Part shown: one piece after another, positions 44,371 through 53,942 of the stretch
Numbering within the stretch: the stretch's first letter is position 1
Layout: every line of letters starts with the position of its first letter
DNA from: Saccharicrinis sp050296935
GTDB taxonomy: Bacteria; Bacteroidota; Bacteroidia; Bacteroidales; Marinilabiliaceae
Assembly: GCA_050296935.1 (NCBI GenBank)
Contig: JBNKRV010000268.1
Span: 13,645-77,644, forward strand
DNA length: 64,000 nucleotides
Direction of reading: 5' to 3'
Notes under the pieces: model-generated
Database searches by the model: none
The model's input: the letters and a program-made list of their open reading frames with translations, nothing else
Told to the model about the DNA's origin: nothing
Position numbers and translations under genes: made by a program

Positions 44371-44416
44371 ATGATATATATCAATTAGTTACAATAAATA
44401 AGGTGATAAACATCAA
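44371..44416 (+). promoter_or_regulatory. Two FNR-like boxes upstream of the Crp/Fnr gene
   Basis: ATGATatatATCAA (44371-44384) and GTGATaaacATCAA (44403-44416) each differ from the FNR consensus TTGATnnnnATCAA only at the first base. Their starts are 32 bases apart, about three helical turns. The second box ends 4 bases before the regulator's ATG. An overlapping palindrome, ATATCAT-TTT-ATGATAT, spans 44361-44377. They probably serve autoregulation and control of the divergent sulfur operon. Confidence 0.6.
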
Positions 44417-44419
44417 GTT

Positions 44420-45106
44420 ATGGATCCAAAATGCAGCTGTGAGGCATGTGAACTTAAAGAATTATTTTTTCAGAATGTATCTACTAATGAAATGATGAGC
44501 CTTTGTAATAGCAGGGTTGAAAAAAACTATGAGAAAGGTGATTTTATTTTGGAACAAGGCAAACACATTGAAGAATTCATATATTTAAAAAGCGGACTTG
44601 TTAAATTATTTGTTACCAATCATGACGATAAAGAGCAGATTCTTTCTTTTGCCAAGCCTTTTGATTTTGTAAGCTTACTGAGTTTATTCTCTCAAAAACA
44701 CCATAGTTATTCCGTAATGGCTATTGAAGAATCAACAACTTGCAATATTTCCATAAAAAACATCAAGCGATTAATCGATGAAAATGGAAAATTCTCCATG
44801 AGTATACTTGAAAAATTAAGCAAAGTAAGTGATGCTATAATTAAAGAATCATTGGAAATTCGACGCCGGAATCTTCGTGGACGTATTGCTTATGTTTTAT
44901 TGCATTTTGCAAATGACATCTATAAAAGTAATAGTTTTGAATTGCCAGTAAGCAGGAAAGAAATTGCTGAGTATATTGGTATGACTACGGAAAATGTGAT
45001 TCGTGCTCTTACTGAATTTCGAAAGGATGGTGTTATCAAAATATTCGGGAAAGTAATTGAGATTGTTGAATATAATAAATTAGTACAGATTTCAGAACAT
45101 GGGTAA
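44420..45106 (+). CDS. Crp/Fnr-family transcriptional regulator
   Basis: A 228-residue regulator with a cyclic-nucleotide-binding-like domain (about 20-140: EKGDFILEQGKHIEEFIYLKSG in parts) and a C-terminal winged helix (residues ~160-225). The recognition helix TTENVIRALTEF keeps the Glu and Arg that read the TGA half-site in the family. N-terminal cysteines Cys5, Cys7 and Cys10, with Cys29 and Cys108, could ligate a redox-sensitive cluster, though the spacing is not that of E. coli FNR. It is divergent from the sulfur operon and likely controls it in response to oxygen, redox state or sulfur species. Confidence 0.9.
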   Translation: MDPKCSCEACELKELFFQNVSTNEMMSLCNSRVEKNYEKGDFILEQGKHIEEFIYLKSGLVKLFVTNHDDKEQILSFAKPFDFVSLLSLFSQKHHSYSVMAIEESTTCNISIKNIKRLIDENGKFSMSILEKLSKVSDAIIKESLEIRRRNLRGRIAYVLLHFANDIYKSNSFELPVSRKEIAEYIGMTTENVIRALTEFRKDGVIKIFGKVIEIVEYNKLVQISEHG

Positions 45107-45271
45107 ACCTTGCACATTATAATTCCTGTAAAAACAAGTTTTTAAATGTATTTCATAAAAGCATCTGATTATTTGATACCTAGCTAATATAGATGTTTAT
45201 CAATTCCCCTGACCTTTCACATATTTTCTGAACAGATTATTACATACCTTGCATCATTAAAATAAATTATC

Positions 45272-46669
45272 ATGTTTGAAAAAGAAATATACGTCAATCG
45301 ACGCAAAAGACTTAAAACCAAAATTAATAAGGGACTGGCAATTGTCATGGGAAATGTAGATGCCAGTATGAATTATACAGACAATACTTATCATTTCAGG
45401 CAAGACAGTACCTTTCTTTATTTTTTCGGATTAGATATACAGGGATTAATTGGAGTCATAGATTTCGAGTCCGGAGAAGAAATGCTATTTGGAAATGATT
45501 TTTCGATAGAAGATATTGTTTGGATGGGGCCCCAGCAAAAACTTGCAGACAATGCAAAAGTGGTTGGCATTCATCAAACCTATGCTTTGGATAAAATTCA
45601 GGATGTAATAAAAAAAGCCCAATCTCAAGGACGAACCATTCATTTTACTCCACCATATCGTGGTAAAAATATGATTTTACTCGGTGAACTGATCGATATT
45701 CATCCGGCAAAAGTGAGAGAAATGGCATCTCTGGAATTGATAAAAGCCTGTATTAGCATGCGATCAGTAAAGGAACCTTGTGAAATTGAAGAAATGGAAA
45801 GACACATGGCTACTGCGTATCAAATGCATACCACTGCCATGAAATTAGCACATCCGGGTATATCTGAACAGGAAATTACCGGTAAGTTAGAAGGTATTTC
45901 TATGTCGGGTGGTGGTATTATATCTTTTCCTGTAATTTGTTCGGTTCGGGGAGAAACATTACACAATCACTATCATGGAAATATATTAAAACAAGGAGAT
46001 TTGTTGCTTGTTGATGCTGGTAGTGAATCTCCATTGCATTATGCTACGGATCATACCCGAACCTCTCCGGTAGGTGGTAAATTTACTGAGAGACAAAAAG
46101 ATATTTACCAAATTGTTCTGGATGCCAACAACACTGCATTGGAGGCTACAAAACCTGATATAACTTATCGGGAAGTTCATCTGATTGCTGCCAGAACAAT
46201 TGCTTCCGGATTAAAAGAACTGGGCATAATGAAAGGTGATATAGATGAAGCTGTGGCAGCAGGAGCTCATGCCTTATTTATGCCACATGGGTTAGGACAT
46301 ATGATTGGATTGGATGTTCATGATATGGAAGACTATGATGACACATTGGTTGGTTATGATGATGAAGTAAAACGCAGTTCTGAATTTGGACTTAAATCTT
46401 TACGCATGGGGCGTAAACTCAAACCAAATTTTGTGGTTACAAACGAACCAGGCATATACTTTATTCCTGCCCTTATTGATAGTTGGAAAGCTGAAAATAA
46501 GTGTTCCTCATTTATTAATTATGACAAAGTAGATACATATAAAGGGTTTGGTGGCATCAGACTCGAAGATGATGTTTTAATAACCGATTCTGCCAGCCGT
46601 ATTTTAGGACAAAGAATCCCTATTAATATTGAAGATGTTGAAAAGATGGTGAACACGGAAAGAAGATAA
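45272..46669 (+). CDS. pepP: Xaa-Pro aminopeptidase (M24B)
   Basis: A cytoplasmic metallopeptidase that removes N-terminal residues preceding proline. The 465 residues have the N-terminal AMP_N domain (YVNRRKRLKTKI, FRQDSTFLYFFGLD) and the M24 catalytic domain. Metal ligands are visible in LLVDAGSES and ATDHTRTSP, PHGLGHMIGLDVHD, TNEPGIYF and IRLEDDVLIT. There is no signal peptide. It is monocistronic, followed by a terminator. Confidence 0.93.
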   Translation: MFEKEIYVNRRKRLKTKINKGLAIVMGNVDASMNYTDNTYHFRQDSTFLYFFGLDIQGLIGVIDFESGEEMLFGNDFSIEDIVWMGPQQKLADNAKVVGIHQTYALDKIQDVIKKAQSQGRTIHFTPPYRGKNMILLGELIDIHPAKVREMASLELIKACISMRSVKEPCEIEEMERHMATAYQMHTTAMKLAHPGISEQEITGKLEGISMSGGGIISFPVICSVRGETLHNHYHGNILKQGDLLLVDAGSESPLHYATDHTRTSPVGGKFTERQKDIYQIVLDANNTALEATKPDITYREVHLIAARTIASGLKELGIMKGDIDEAVAAGAHALFMPHGLGHMIGLDVHDMEDYDDTLVGYDDEVKRSSEFGLKSLRMGRKLKPNFVVTNEPGIYFIPALIDSWKAENKCSSFINYDKVDTYKGFGGIRLEDDVLITDSASRILGQRIPINIEDVEKMVNTERR

Positions 46670-46676
46670 TCACAAT

Positions 46677-46713
46677 AAATCCCCTGCCAATTATAAAACC
46701 TGACGGGGGATTT
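46677..46713 (+). terminator. Stem-loop terminator of the aminopeptidase gene
   Basis: AAATCCCC at 46677-46684 pairs with GGGGATTT at 46706-46713 across a 21-base loop, 8 bases after the stop codon. Its 3' arm runs into the first bases of a MITE-like element. Confidence 0.6.
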
Positions 46714-46866
46714 AATTAGTGTTCGTATATAAAGTCAAACTACAGCGTTGTTGCTCAAAATCCAGATCCTCCTATACGCTGGTATACTGCCGTTTGAATT
46801 TTTCACACGCCTTGTATTTAAACTACATAGTTCAAACACCCGACTTTAGGCACAGACACTAATTAA
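46712..46866. mobile_element. MITE-like element, copy A
   Basis: A 155-base element bounded by perfect TTAATTAGTG / CACTAATTAA ends. Its reverse complement aligns nearly throughout with copy B at 60875-61030: shared blocks include ACAAGGCGTGTGAAAAA, GCAGTATAC, ATTTTGAGCAACAACGC and CGAACACTAATT. It encodes no protein. It is nonautonomous and would need a transposase in trans. Confidence 0.85.
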
Positions 46867-47011
46867 CCTACCTTAGAAACAAATACATCATCACGATGAT
46901 TATCTCCTTGTTGTTATTTCATGTATCCTTTTAAAAAGAAAAACGTTCTTCCTTAGAGTCTGAGTTTGATTAAAATTTTAGAATTTACTTCATTATAGAT
47001 TGTATTTGAAG

Positions 47012-47027
47012 ACATTCGATCGAATGT
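47012..47027. repeat. 16-bp perfect palindrome
   Basis: ACATTCGATCGAATGT is a perfect 16-base palindrome, flanked by a further TTGAA / TTCAA pair (47006-47010 and 47031-47035). It lies downstream of the minus-strand gene that ends at 47119. It could be a protein-binding site or a transcript-end hairpin; there is no T run. Confidence 0.4.
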
Positions 47028-47118
47028 TATTTCAAGCTGCTTATAAACATTACAATGAATAGTGAGGTTCAACTACCTATCTTTTCAAAAGAAAAGCAAT
47101 CTATTAATTCGGTTGCAT

Positions 47119-47625
47119 TTACATTCCGGGAGGATTTTCCGGAGTGGTAATATCTTTAAGCTCTTCCTCCCGATGATAGTTTATTATTACGCCAACACAC
47201 TTACTCAATTCTTTAAAGTTTTCAGGATTTTTGGGTGTAATTTCAATAATTATTCTTTGCGTTACACCAAAACTAATACTTATAGAAGTTTCATAATGAT
47301 CTTCTGAGTTTTCCCAAAGCACTGTTCTATTTTTGAAATCTATTATTCTAACTTCAAAATCACCCAATTCTTCATCCTTACAAACATTAATCTGGTATCC
47401 CGTACCTCCATAAAACAAATGTATAAGCTGTAGTTTTTGATGAGGTTGAATTTTATAGCTTCTGGCTAAGGATCTTTTACTGAAAAAAGAATCATCAACA
47501 TCACAAAACGAAAATACTTCTTTGCAAGACTGAGCTTTAGTAACGCCAACAAAAAACAAATGGAAAACAAAAAGAAACAAGAAGCCTTTTATAAAAAATG
47601 TATAAACGTATTTCATAGCATTCAT
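47119..47625 (-). CDS. Small secreted protein, paralogue of the 60426 gene
   Basis: About 168 residues from the ATG at 47625; the open frame begins further up at a TTG. A hydrophobic signal peptide (FLFLFVFHLFFVG) ends near TKAQ, so the mature protein is exported. The rest is predicted beta-rich with cysteines. It aligns with the protein encoded at 60426-60878: both have S(F)xxxSxxRS, a YGGxxY motif, a GxxxxRIIxxxN(R/K)xxLxxNS stretch and a late Cys-x-G. No family name is known to me. It ends the minus-strand side of the T9SS-associated locus, 41 bases after the ABC transporter gene. Confidence 0.7.
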   Translation of the reverse strand: MNAMKYVYTFFIKGFLFLFVFHLFFVGVTKAQSCKEVFSFCDVDDSFFSKRSLARSYKIQPHQKLQLIHLFYGGTGYQINVCKDEELGDFEVRIIDFKNRTVLWENSEDHYETSISISFGVTQRIIIEITPKNPENFKELSKCVGVIINYHREEELKDITTPENPPGM

Positions 47626-47687
47626 TAATATTAGTCTGGTTAACAAATAAAGATGTGTTGTTTAAAAGTACAAATAATTATATCACT

Positions 47688-50663
47688 TTAAAACTTTTTT
47701 CTATATAAATAAATTATAATCGAAAAATAAATGATCAGTGAGAACAGAGCTACAATACATACATTAAAGATCCAGGTACGAACCAAAATACTACCTAGTT
47801 TTTTATAGGGTGCATAGTAATGTGAGCGACCATATCGATTTGCGGAAATATAATACCCAGGTTGAAATTTCCTGATCATTTCTCCTCCAATATATAGATA
47901 CTTCTTATAATCGTTTGATTTTAGAACAAACTCAGATAACTTTTGATTATAATAATCCTGTTTGGAGTATTTGCGAGTATTTTCTTCCCTTATTTTTTCA
48001 ATATCCGAATAATATCCCTTCAGCTTAAACCTCAACCACTTTTTAATTTTTTTTGTAGATTTATAAAGCTGATGTACATTTCCTGGTTCAATTTTTATAT
48101 TCGCAAATTCGTTTTGTATCTCTGGAAATTGTATAGTAAGTTCTTTAATCATCTGGTTTATTTCTTTTGCCCCGGACATTGAACTATCATTCTGAAACTC
48201 GCTAAGTGTTGTTTCAAGTTTAGGAAGAAACAAATTTGCATGATATATTGCTTTACTTTGTTTTACTTGCAATTCTGTGAGTCCTGCATCATACTTATTT
48301 TCTGTAAACTGGAGCATTACCAAAGCTTCATACGCCCATCTTGAAATGTTAACATCTGCATAAACAGGAACATATCGTTTGGAAGATAAGGAATGGTGGA
48401 TTTTATCAAAATCGAGAATAGCACCTGCTAATAGTATCTGTGGAATCAATAAAAAAGGAATTGTAATATATATTGATAGAATAGATTTTAAACTGGCTGA
48501 AATAAGCAGACCAATAAGGCTGGATGAAAAGGCTGTTATCCATAATATAAGCACATATCCCCAAAACAGGCCTTTTATCTCAAGTATTGTATTCCCAACA
48601 AGTACAAACAACAACACTTGAATAAAATTAACAATGGACACATAAAATACTTTTGAATTGACATAAGACCATGGACTTAAACTTAAAAATGACTCACGCT
48701 TAATTATTTTCAGATCCCGATGTATTTCACTTGCACTTAATATTAAGCCTAAAAAAAGTGCAACAACAACACTGATAAACAAATATGCCGGAATATTATC
48801 GTTTTCGATGAACGAGTATTTATGTGTTACCCCATCTGTAAATTTCAGAAAATATGACATAATAAATGCCAGAATAGGGGCTCCGGAAAAAATCAATAAT
48901 AAATACTGTGGATCAGCCAGCCTCGTCATACTATTCCTTTTAAAAAACAACAGAAACTGTTTAAAAGAACCGGGAATACAGGTATTGCTTTCTCCTAGAT
49001 CTTTGGGATTAAGTTTCAGCTCTTTTTCCCGGGATTTTTTCAAAAACAACTCATGCCACTCTATATTCTTAACCGCCCTGTCATTTAGTAAATCTCCACT
49101 ATCTGATTTTTGTTTATACTCCAGTAATTCAAATATATGCTCTGGATTATATTGACCATAATTCAGCGAATCATCCTCAATAGAATCTGCTAAACCCAAA
49201 TGCTTTTTAAAATAAGATGATGCTGTTATTGGATTTCCGTAATAGGCTGCATATCCATTCTCATCCAGAATTAAAAGAGTATCAAATAAAAAGAATAGTT
49301 CAGATGTTGGCTGATGGACATTAATGATAACAATACTCCCCGACGCAGAAATCTGCTTCAACAACTTAACCACTAATAAGGCATCGGATGATGACAATCC
49401 GGATGTAGGCTCATCTACAAATAATACGTTCGGGTTACGAACTACCTCAAGTGCAATATTGAGCCTTTTCCTTTGCCCTCCGCTAATAACCTTGTCAAGT
49501 GGATTTCCAACCTTTAGATCTTTAATTTTTGAAAGCCCCAGTTGAGATAAAGTATCATTAACTAATTCTTCTATTTCTTCTAATGACAGATCGCTTCGAC
49601 ATAATTGTGTACTATATTTCAAATTCTGAAAAACCGTTAATTCTTCAATTAATAAATCTTCCTGAGGAACAAATCCGATATGCTTCTTTAGCTTATTAAT
49701 ATTTCCATGAAGTTCATTCCCATTAAGAAATACTTTTCCAGCATCCGGCTTCGTCATTCCACTCAGCAAGCTGAACAAAGTTGTTTTACCGGATCCGCTA
49801 CCTCCCATTACTGCCATCAACTGTCCGGAAACCACCTTAAATGACAATTCTTTCACTCCTAAATTTGTCCCCTTAAAGTTTTTACACAATCGATATGCAT
49901 CTAATTCATAAGAATCTTGCTCTTTACTAATGAATTTTCTTTCCAGATCGCCAAAAAACAATGGATCCATATCTGAGGATTCAATAACTCCTCCAAGTGA
50001 AAAACGATAGCATTTTTCAGGAAATACTACACGACCGTTAATCTGAATTTTATTTTTTCCACTATATTTTATTAGAAATGATTTTATGGATGAAACATAT
50101 AAAGCAAATATTTTTCCTTTAAGTCCATCTTTTTGATACATCTGAAAAGAATGGAGCTTAAACCTTTTAAAATCACCAATAACTATAATTGAATCTCCTA
50201 CATCACGTACCTCCAGATTATCCCTTAAAAAAGCAGTTATATTAAAGATGTCCTCTGACGGAAGCTCAAATACATTTTCAACATATTCAAGCTGTTCTGA
50301 TAAGCAACAAGGTTTATTCTCTCCCACATCAATAATTTCATTTTCTATCACATAACTTAGTATTGATATATACAGTTCAATCTTTTGACTTTTGGTCAAT
50401 TCCTTATAAAGTAGCTGAACTTTATCTTTTATTTGTTGCTGAATAAACTCTTGATTGCTGTCTGTTGAGATAAGGTTTTTATCCAAAAAATCTTTATAAT
50501 AATCAAGCATTTCGTGCTTTACCCTTTTTGACACACGTAAATTCAGGTAACTATCCAGATAAGAATAATCGTGTTTTGAAAAATTCCTATTCCCCTGAAT
50601 AAAAAACAAACTGAAAAGTTCTACAATATTTTTCAGTGTAATATCTCTTAAGTATGCTTCCAT
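47688..50663 (-). CDS. ABCG-type transporter with extra N-terminal domains
   Basis: A 991-residue half-transporter fusing nucleotide-binding and membrane domains. The N-terminal 220 or so residues are unusual: a helical, TerB-like part (about 1-150) and a beta-rich, FHA-like part (about 160-245, KIQINGRVVF). The ATPase follows with Walker A GGSGSGKTT, signature SGGQRKRLN and Walker B VLFVDEPTSGLSS. An ABC2-type membrane domain has five segments, then a charged insert of about 230 residues and a last segment near the C-terminus. The substrate is unknown. It lies between the small secreted protein and the PorE-like gene and may serve assembly of the surface structure. Confidence 0.85.
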   Translation of the reverse strand: MEAYLRDITLKNIVELFSLFFIQGNRNFSKHDYSYLDSYLNLRVSKRVKHEMLDYYKDFLDKNLISTDSNQEFIQQQIKDKVQLLYKELTKSQKIELYISILSYVIENEIIDVGENKPCCLSEQLEYVENVFELPSEDIFNITAFLRDNLEVRDVGDSIIVIGDFKRFKLHSFQMYQKDGLKGKIFALYVSSIKSFLIKYSGKNKIQINGRVVFPEKCYRFSLGGVIESSDMDPLFFGDLERKFISKEQDSYELDAYRLCKNFKGTNLGVKELSFKVVSGQLMAVMGGSGSGKTTLFSLLSGMTKPDAGKVFLNGNELHGNINKLKKHIGFVPQEDLLIEELTVFQNLKYSTQLCRSDLSLEEIEELVNDTLSQLGLSKIKDLKVGNPLDKVISGGQRKRLNIALEVVRNPNVLFVDEPTSGLSSSDALLVVKLLKQISASGSIVIINVHQPTSELFFLFDTLLILDENGYAAYYGNPITASSYFKKHLGLADSIEDDSLNYGQYNPEHIFELLEYKQKSDSGDLLNDRAVKNIEWHELFLKKSREKELKLNPKDLGESNTCIPGSFKQFLLFFKRNSMTRLADPQYLLLIFSGAPILAFIMSYFLKFTDGVTHKYSFIENDNIPAYLFISVVVALFLGLILSASEIHRDLKIIKRESFLSLSPWSYVNSKVFYVSIVNFIQVLLFVLVGNTILEIKGLFWGYVLILWITAFSSSLIGLLISASLKSILSIYITIPFLLIPQILLAGAILDFDKIHHSLSSKRYVPVYADVNISRWAYEALVMLQFTENKYDAGLTELQVKQSKAIYHANLFLPKLETTLSEFQNDSSMSGAKEINQMIKELTIQFPEIQNEFANIKIEPGNVHQLYKSTKKIKKWLRFKLKGYYSDIEKIREENTRKYSKQDYYNQKLSEFVLKSNDYKKYLYIGGEMIRKFQPGYYISANRYGRSHYYAPYKKLGSILVRTWIFNVCIVALFSLIIYFSIIIYLYRKKF

Positions 50664-50743
50664 AATTCATGCAATTTACCTTATCATTCACCCCTGAAAT
50701 ATATTTTAAGCAACAGAACTAAAAGCAGGCTCCTACTTCACCC

Positions 50744-50802
50744 TTATTCAGTGTCTATCTATAAAGTCCAAACACCCGACTATATGGACAGGCACTATTT
50801 AA
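50744..50802. mobile_element. MITE-like element, copy C (internally deleted)
   Basis: A 59-base derivative that keeps both ends of copies A and B: CAGTGTCTATCTATAAAGTC at one side and GACTATATGGACAGGCACTA at the other, around CAAACACCC. The internal GTGTGAAAAA and GAGCAACAACGC blocks are gone. The TAG stop of the 50795 gene lies in its right end. Confidence 0.75.
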
Positions 50803-52864
50803 TTTCTCTGCTATCAACTAATCTAAACTCCGTTCTCCTGTTTAGTGCTCTTCCATCAGGATTATCACTTCCATCAGGCAATGTATTTGAAGCTACTGGA
50901 ATTGTTTCTCCAAAACCTATAGCCTTTAACCGGTACTTATCTATTCCTTTACTAACCAGATATTCCACAACAGATTTCGATCTTTGATTGGATAATCTCA
51001 GGTTATATCTTGAGCTCCCAACATCATCAGTATGCGACCTTACCTCAACTAATAAATCTTCATAATCCTGCATAAGCTTTAATAATGTCTGATTAAGCAC
51101 CTCTTTACTCTCTTCACTGAGCTCTGTGTTATTAAATTCATAGTATATATTTTCCAATACTATTGGATTATTACTAATAGTTTTAACGGCTATTGGCTTG
51201 AGTTTCAGATTCAACTCCTTCATCCCTACCTGTCTGGTATCAATAGTTATCTTCTTATCTAACACTCTGCTATCATCAACAAAAACCTCATATTCAAAAC
51301 CTTTGGGAACCAGAAATTTGAATTTTCCACTATCATCAGTTATTTGTTTACTGATAAACACCAGATTACTTGTATCCTTTTTTAAAAACAAATTCACTTT
51401 TGCACTATCCAGGCCTAAAGATTTTCCCATATCTGAAATATCCTTAGCCTCTTTAGACATTAATTTATTTAAGTCAAATTTATTACCAACAATACTACCT
51501 TGAACCCAGACTTTTTCAACATCAGATGTTTCCCATTCAAATATATCATCACAACAAGTTGAATGAGCTAAAGAAATTCCTCCTGGTCTGTTAGATGTAA
51601 AAAAGCCTTTATTTCCTAACTGATGTTCTGTATAATATAAATCATCATATTCCGAATTAACAGGATATCCAACATTTACAACCTCTTCCCAATTTACCAG
51701 ATCCCCTTTAACATGAAATACATCCAAACCTCCAATTCCCGACCATCCATTTGAACTAAAAAACATTCTATGGTTATCTGTATCATAGTATGGGGTTGTT
51801 TCATCTCCAAAAGTATTGATGTAAATTCCTGCATTTATTGGTTTTTGATATGTCCCATTCACTACATCATAAATGGTATACCAAATATCAGTACCACCAT
51901 AGCCTTCGGGTCTATCGGATACGAAGTATATAACTTCAAGATCCGGATCATAACAAGTTCCAACAGCAGGTTCTGATGCCGTATAATCCGGAATATTAAT
52001 TTCATCATTCAGCATCTGAGGATTCCCCCATTTACCACCAATTTTAATCGACACATATAGATGACAAACCACTTTTCCTTTCCAGTTTTTTCTACACTGA
52101 GTATAATAAAACCTATTCCCATCCAGTGAATAAACACCATCCCCGGTATCATATTCGTTTGAATTAAAAAACGGATTAGATGCCTTATACCCTCCCTTCC
52201 ATTTTCCGTTTTCTCTTTTAGCTATCTGAAATCTTCTTCTGGGAATCTCCTGATCAATATTGAAATACATCAGTGAGTCTGTATTACTTGAAGAATAAAC
52301 AAAAACAGAATCTGACAAGAAAAAAGGATTGAATTCTACATGCGCATGATTAATTGATTCATTTAAACGCTTTACATCAATTTTCATTAATGAATCTTTT
52401 AAATTCATAGCAAGCTCACAACCTATACGTTGATTATCAACCATCTCTTCAAAATACCGCGGCATCCATTTTTTTTGTTTTCTTATCCTAAGGGAATTTA
52501 AAAGATTAAATGCTTCCAGATGACGTCCCAGTGATTTTGCACAAATGGCCTTATAATAAATATATAATTGATCTTTTTTGCTTCTTGTCAATGATAACTT
52601 ATCGAATGCATAATAGGCTTCACGATAATTACGTGATTTAAGTAACTGACAAGCCAGAGCCCATTGATACTTCTTTTTTCCCGGATATTTATTAACCAGA
52701 AACTGATAAAACAGTATTGACGAATATGTATCCCCCTGAATTGCTGCACTCCTGGCATAACCCTTAATTTGCCAGAGTTTTAAATCATCTAAGTTATAGG
52801 GTTGAGCTGATATACATATATTTAACACTATTATAAGAGTAAACGAATTTAATATCTTAAGCAT
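50795..52864 (-). CDS. PorE-like TPR/propeller/OmpA protein
   Basis: A 689-residue exported protein. A signal peptide (about 1-20, ending ISAQ) is followed by TPR-like helices (about 25-175) and a PD40-type beta propeller (about 180-450, IYFVSDRPEGYGGTDIWY, RMFFSSNGWSGIGGLDVF). A small CNA/carboxypeptidase-like beta domain (about 470-560) and a C-terminal OmpA peptidoglycan-binding domain (YYEFNNTELSEES, RSHTDDVGSSRYNLRLSNQR) follow. This architecture is that of PorE and related T9SS accessory proteins that tether outer-membrane parts to peptidoglycan. It overlaps the PorP/SprF gene by 16 bases, so both are translationally coupled. Confidence 0.9.
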   Translation of the reverse strand: MLKILNSFTLIIVLNICISAQPYNLDDLKLWQIKGYARSAAIQGDTYSSILFYQFLVNKYPGKKKYQWALACQLLKSRNYREAYYAFDKLSLTRSKKDQLYIYYKAICAKSLGRHLEAFNLLNSLRIRKQKKWMPRYFEEMVDNQRIGCELAMNLKDSLMKIDVKRLNESINHAHVEFNPFFLSDSVFVYSSSNTDSLMYFNIDQEIPRRRFQIAKRENGKWKGGYKASNPFFNSNEYDTGDGVYSLDGNRFYYTQCRKNWKGKVVCHLYVSIKIGGKWGNPQMLNDEINIPDYTASEPAVGTCYDPDLEVIYFVSDRPEGYGGTDIWYTIYDVVNGTYQKPINAGIYINTFGDETTPYYDTDNHRMFFSSNGWSGIGGLDVFHVKGDLVNWEEVVNVGYPVNSEYDDLYYTEHQLGNKGFFTSNRPGGISLAHSTCCDDIFEWETSDVEKVWVQGSIVGNKFDLNKLMSKEAKDISDMGKSLGLDSAKVNLFLKKDTSNLVFISKQITDDSGKFKFLVPKGFEYEVFVDDSRVLDKKITIDTRQVGMKELNLKLKPIAVKTISNNPIVLENIYYEFNNTELSEESKEVLNQTLLKLMQDYEDLLVEVRSHTDDVGSSRYNLRLSNQRSKSVVEYLVSKGIDKYRLKAIGFGETIPVASNTLPDGSDNPDGRALNRRTEFRLVDSREIK

Positions 52865-53871
52865 GGTAAGGTTATTTTCTTTAGTAAAGATGAGGGACGC
52901 TGATAAATAAACGTCAATTCTACAGCGTTTGTAAAAATATTAGTAGTTTTCAATCCCGACATATCAAAATCAAAACTCACAAAAGTTTTCCAGTTATGAT
53001 ATCCGAGTCCTAATAAAAATATGGCTGATTCAAACTCTCTGTTAAAACCATCTCTAAAATAAGCGCCAACACTAACATTATTAAATCCCGATTCATTTGA
53101 CTTCAATTCAACACCAAAATTACTCCCTATTACAAATTCAGATGACTTATTTTGAATGGTGTAATAAGTCTGAGGTAATACAAAAACCCCACTATTAAAG
53201 GTATACTTAAAGGATCCATGCCAATTCAATCGCATTTGAATTTTCGTATTGGTATCCAGAAAATAATCATTGGGTTGATTTAAATGATAAACAGCCATTC
53301 CAACAGAGCCTAAATAATTATCTGATTGATAATTCCATAATCCTCCAATATTTAAATCGAAATATGAAGAGGATGAATAATCAAAATTCTCTGATAACGG
53401 CAAACTTGAATTAAATCCTCCCTGGTCTCTATCGTACTGTTCCGGAAATGATAAATACTGATAGCTCAGCTTTCTTGAAACAATTCCAAATTGCATTCCT
53501 AAACCAAGGTAAGATGCTTCAGAAACGCGTATCATACTACCCATAGAAAGATAAGCCTTATTGGAGGGGATCGAAATGCCGGATGAAAAATCATAATTAT
53601 ATTGAAATCCAGCCCCTATTACGCTATTATCCGATTTAAAAGATCTGTCGTAAGAAACACTAAATGTATTTAAAGGCTCAGCAAAATACAGTCCTTGACT
53701 ACGCGTATTACTAATAAAGCGCCAATCACCATTAATAATACCAGTTAATGCAGGGTTCAGGTTCATTGGTGATGAAAAAAACTGCGAATAGTGCACTATT
53801 TGACCCTTAATGCTATTTGACATTATAATCAAAATTAACACCATAATCCTGAAATAGAAATCTCTCATCAT
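52849..53871 (-). CDS. PorP/SprF-family outer-membrane protein
   Basis: A 340-residue beta-barrel protein with a signal peptide (about 1-23, ending SIKGQ) and the family start HYSQFFSSPMNLNPALTGI. PorP/SprF proteins work with the type IX secretion system and are usually encoded beside the secreted protein they export or anchor. Here the divergent neighbour is a giant protein with a type B C-terminal domain, the class that depends on SprF-type proteins in gliding Flavobacteria. Pairing of the two is therefore likely, by inference from gene order. Confidence 0.92.
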   Translation of the reverse strand: MMRDFYFRIMVLILIIMSNSIKGQIVHYSQFFSSPMNLNPALTGIINGDWRFISNTRSQGLYFAEPLNTFSVSYDRSFKSDNSVIGAGFQYNYDFSSGISIPSNKAYLSMGSMIRVSEASYLGLGMQFGIVSRKLSYQYLSFPEQYDRDQGGFNSSLPLSENFDYSSSSYFDLNIGGLWNYQSDNYLGSVGMAVYHLNQPNDYFLDTNTKIQMRLNWHGSFKYTFNSGVFVLPQTYYTIQNKSSEFVIGSNFGVELKSNESGFNNVSVGAYFRDGFNREFESAIFLLGLGYHNWKTFVSFDFDMSGLKTTNIFTNAVELTFIYQRPSSLLKKITLPCLRY

Positions 53872-53942
53872 TCTTTGGATTTTAATAGGAAATTAGTAAT
53901 TTAATTCCATCTAATCAAACAACAACTCAAAAAAAAGCTATA

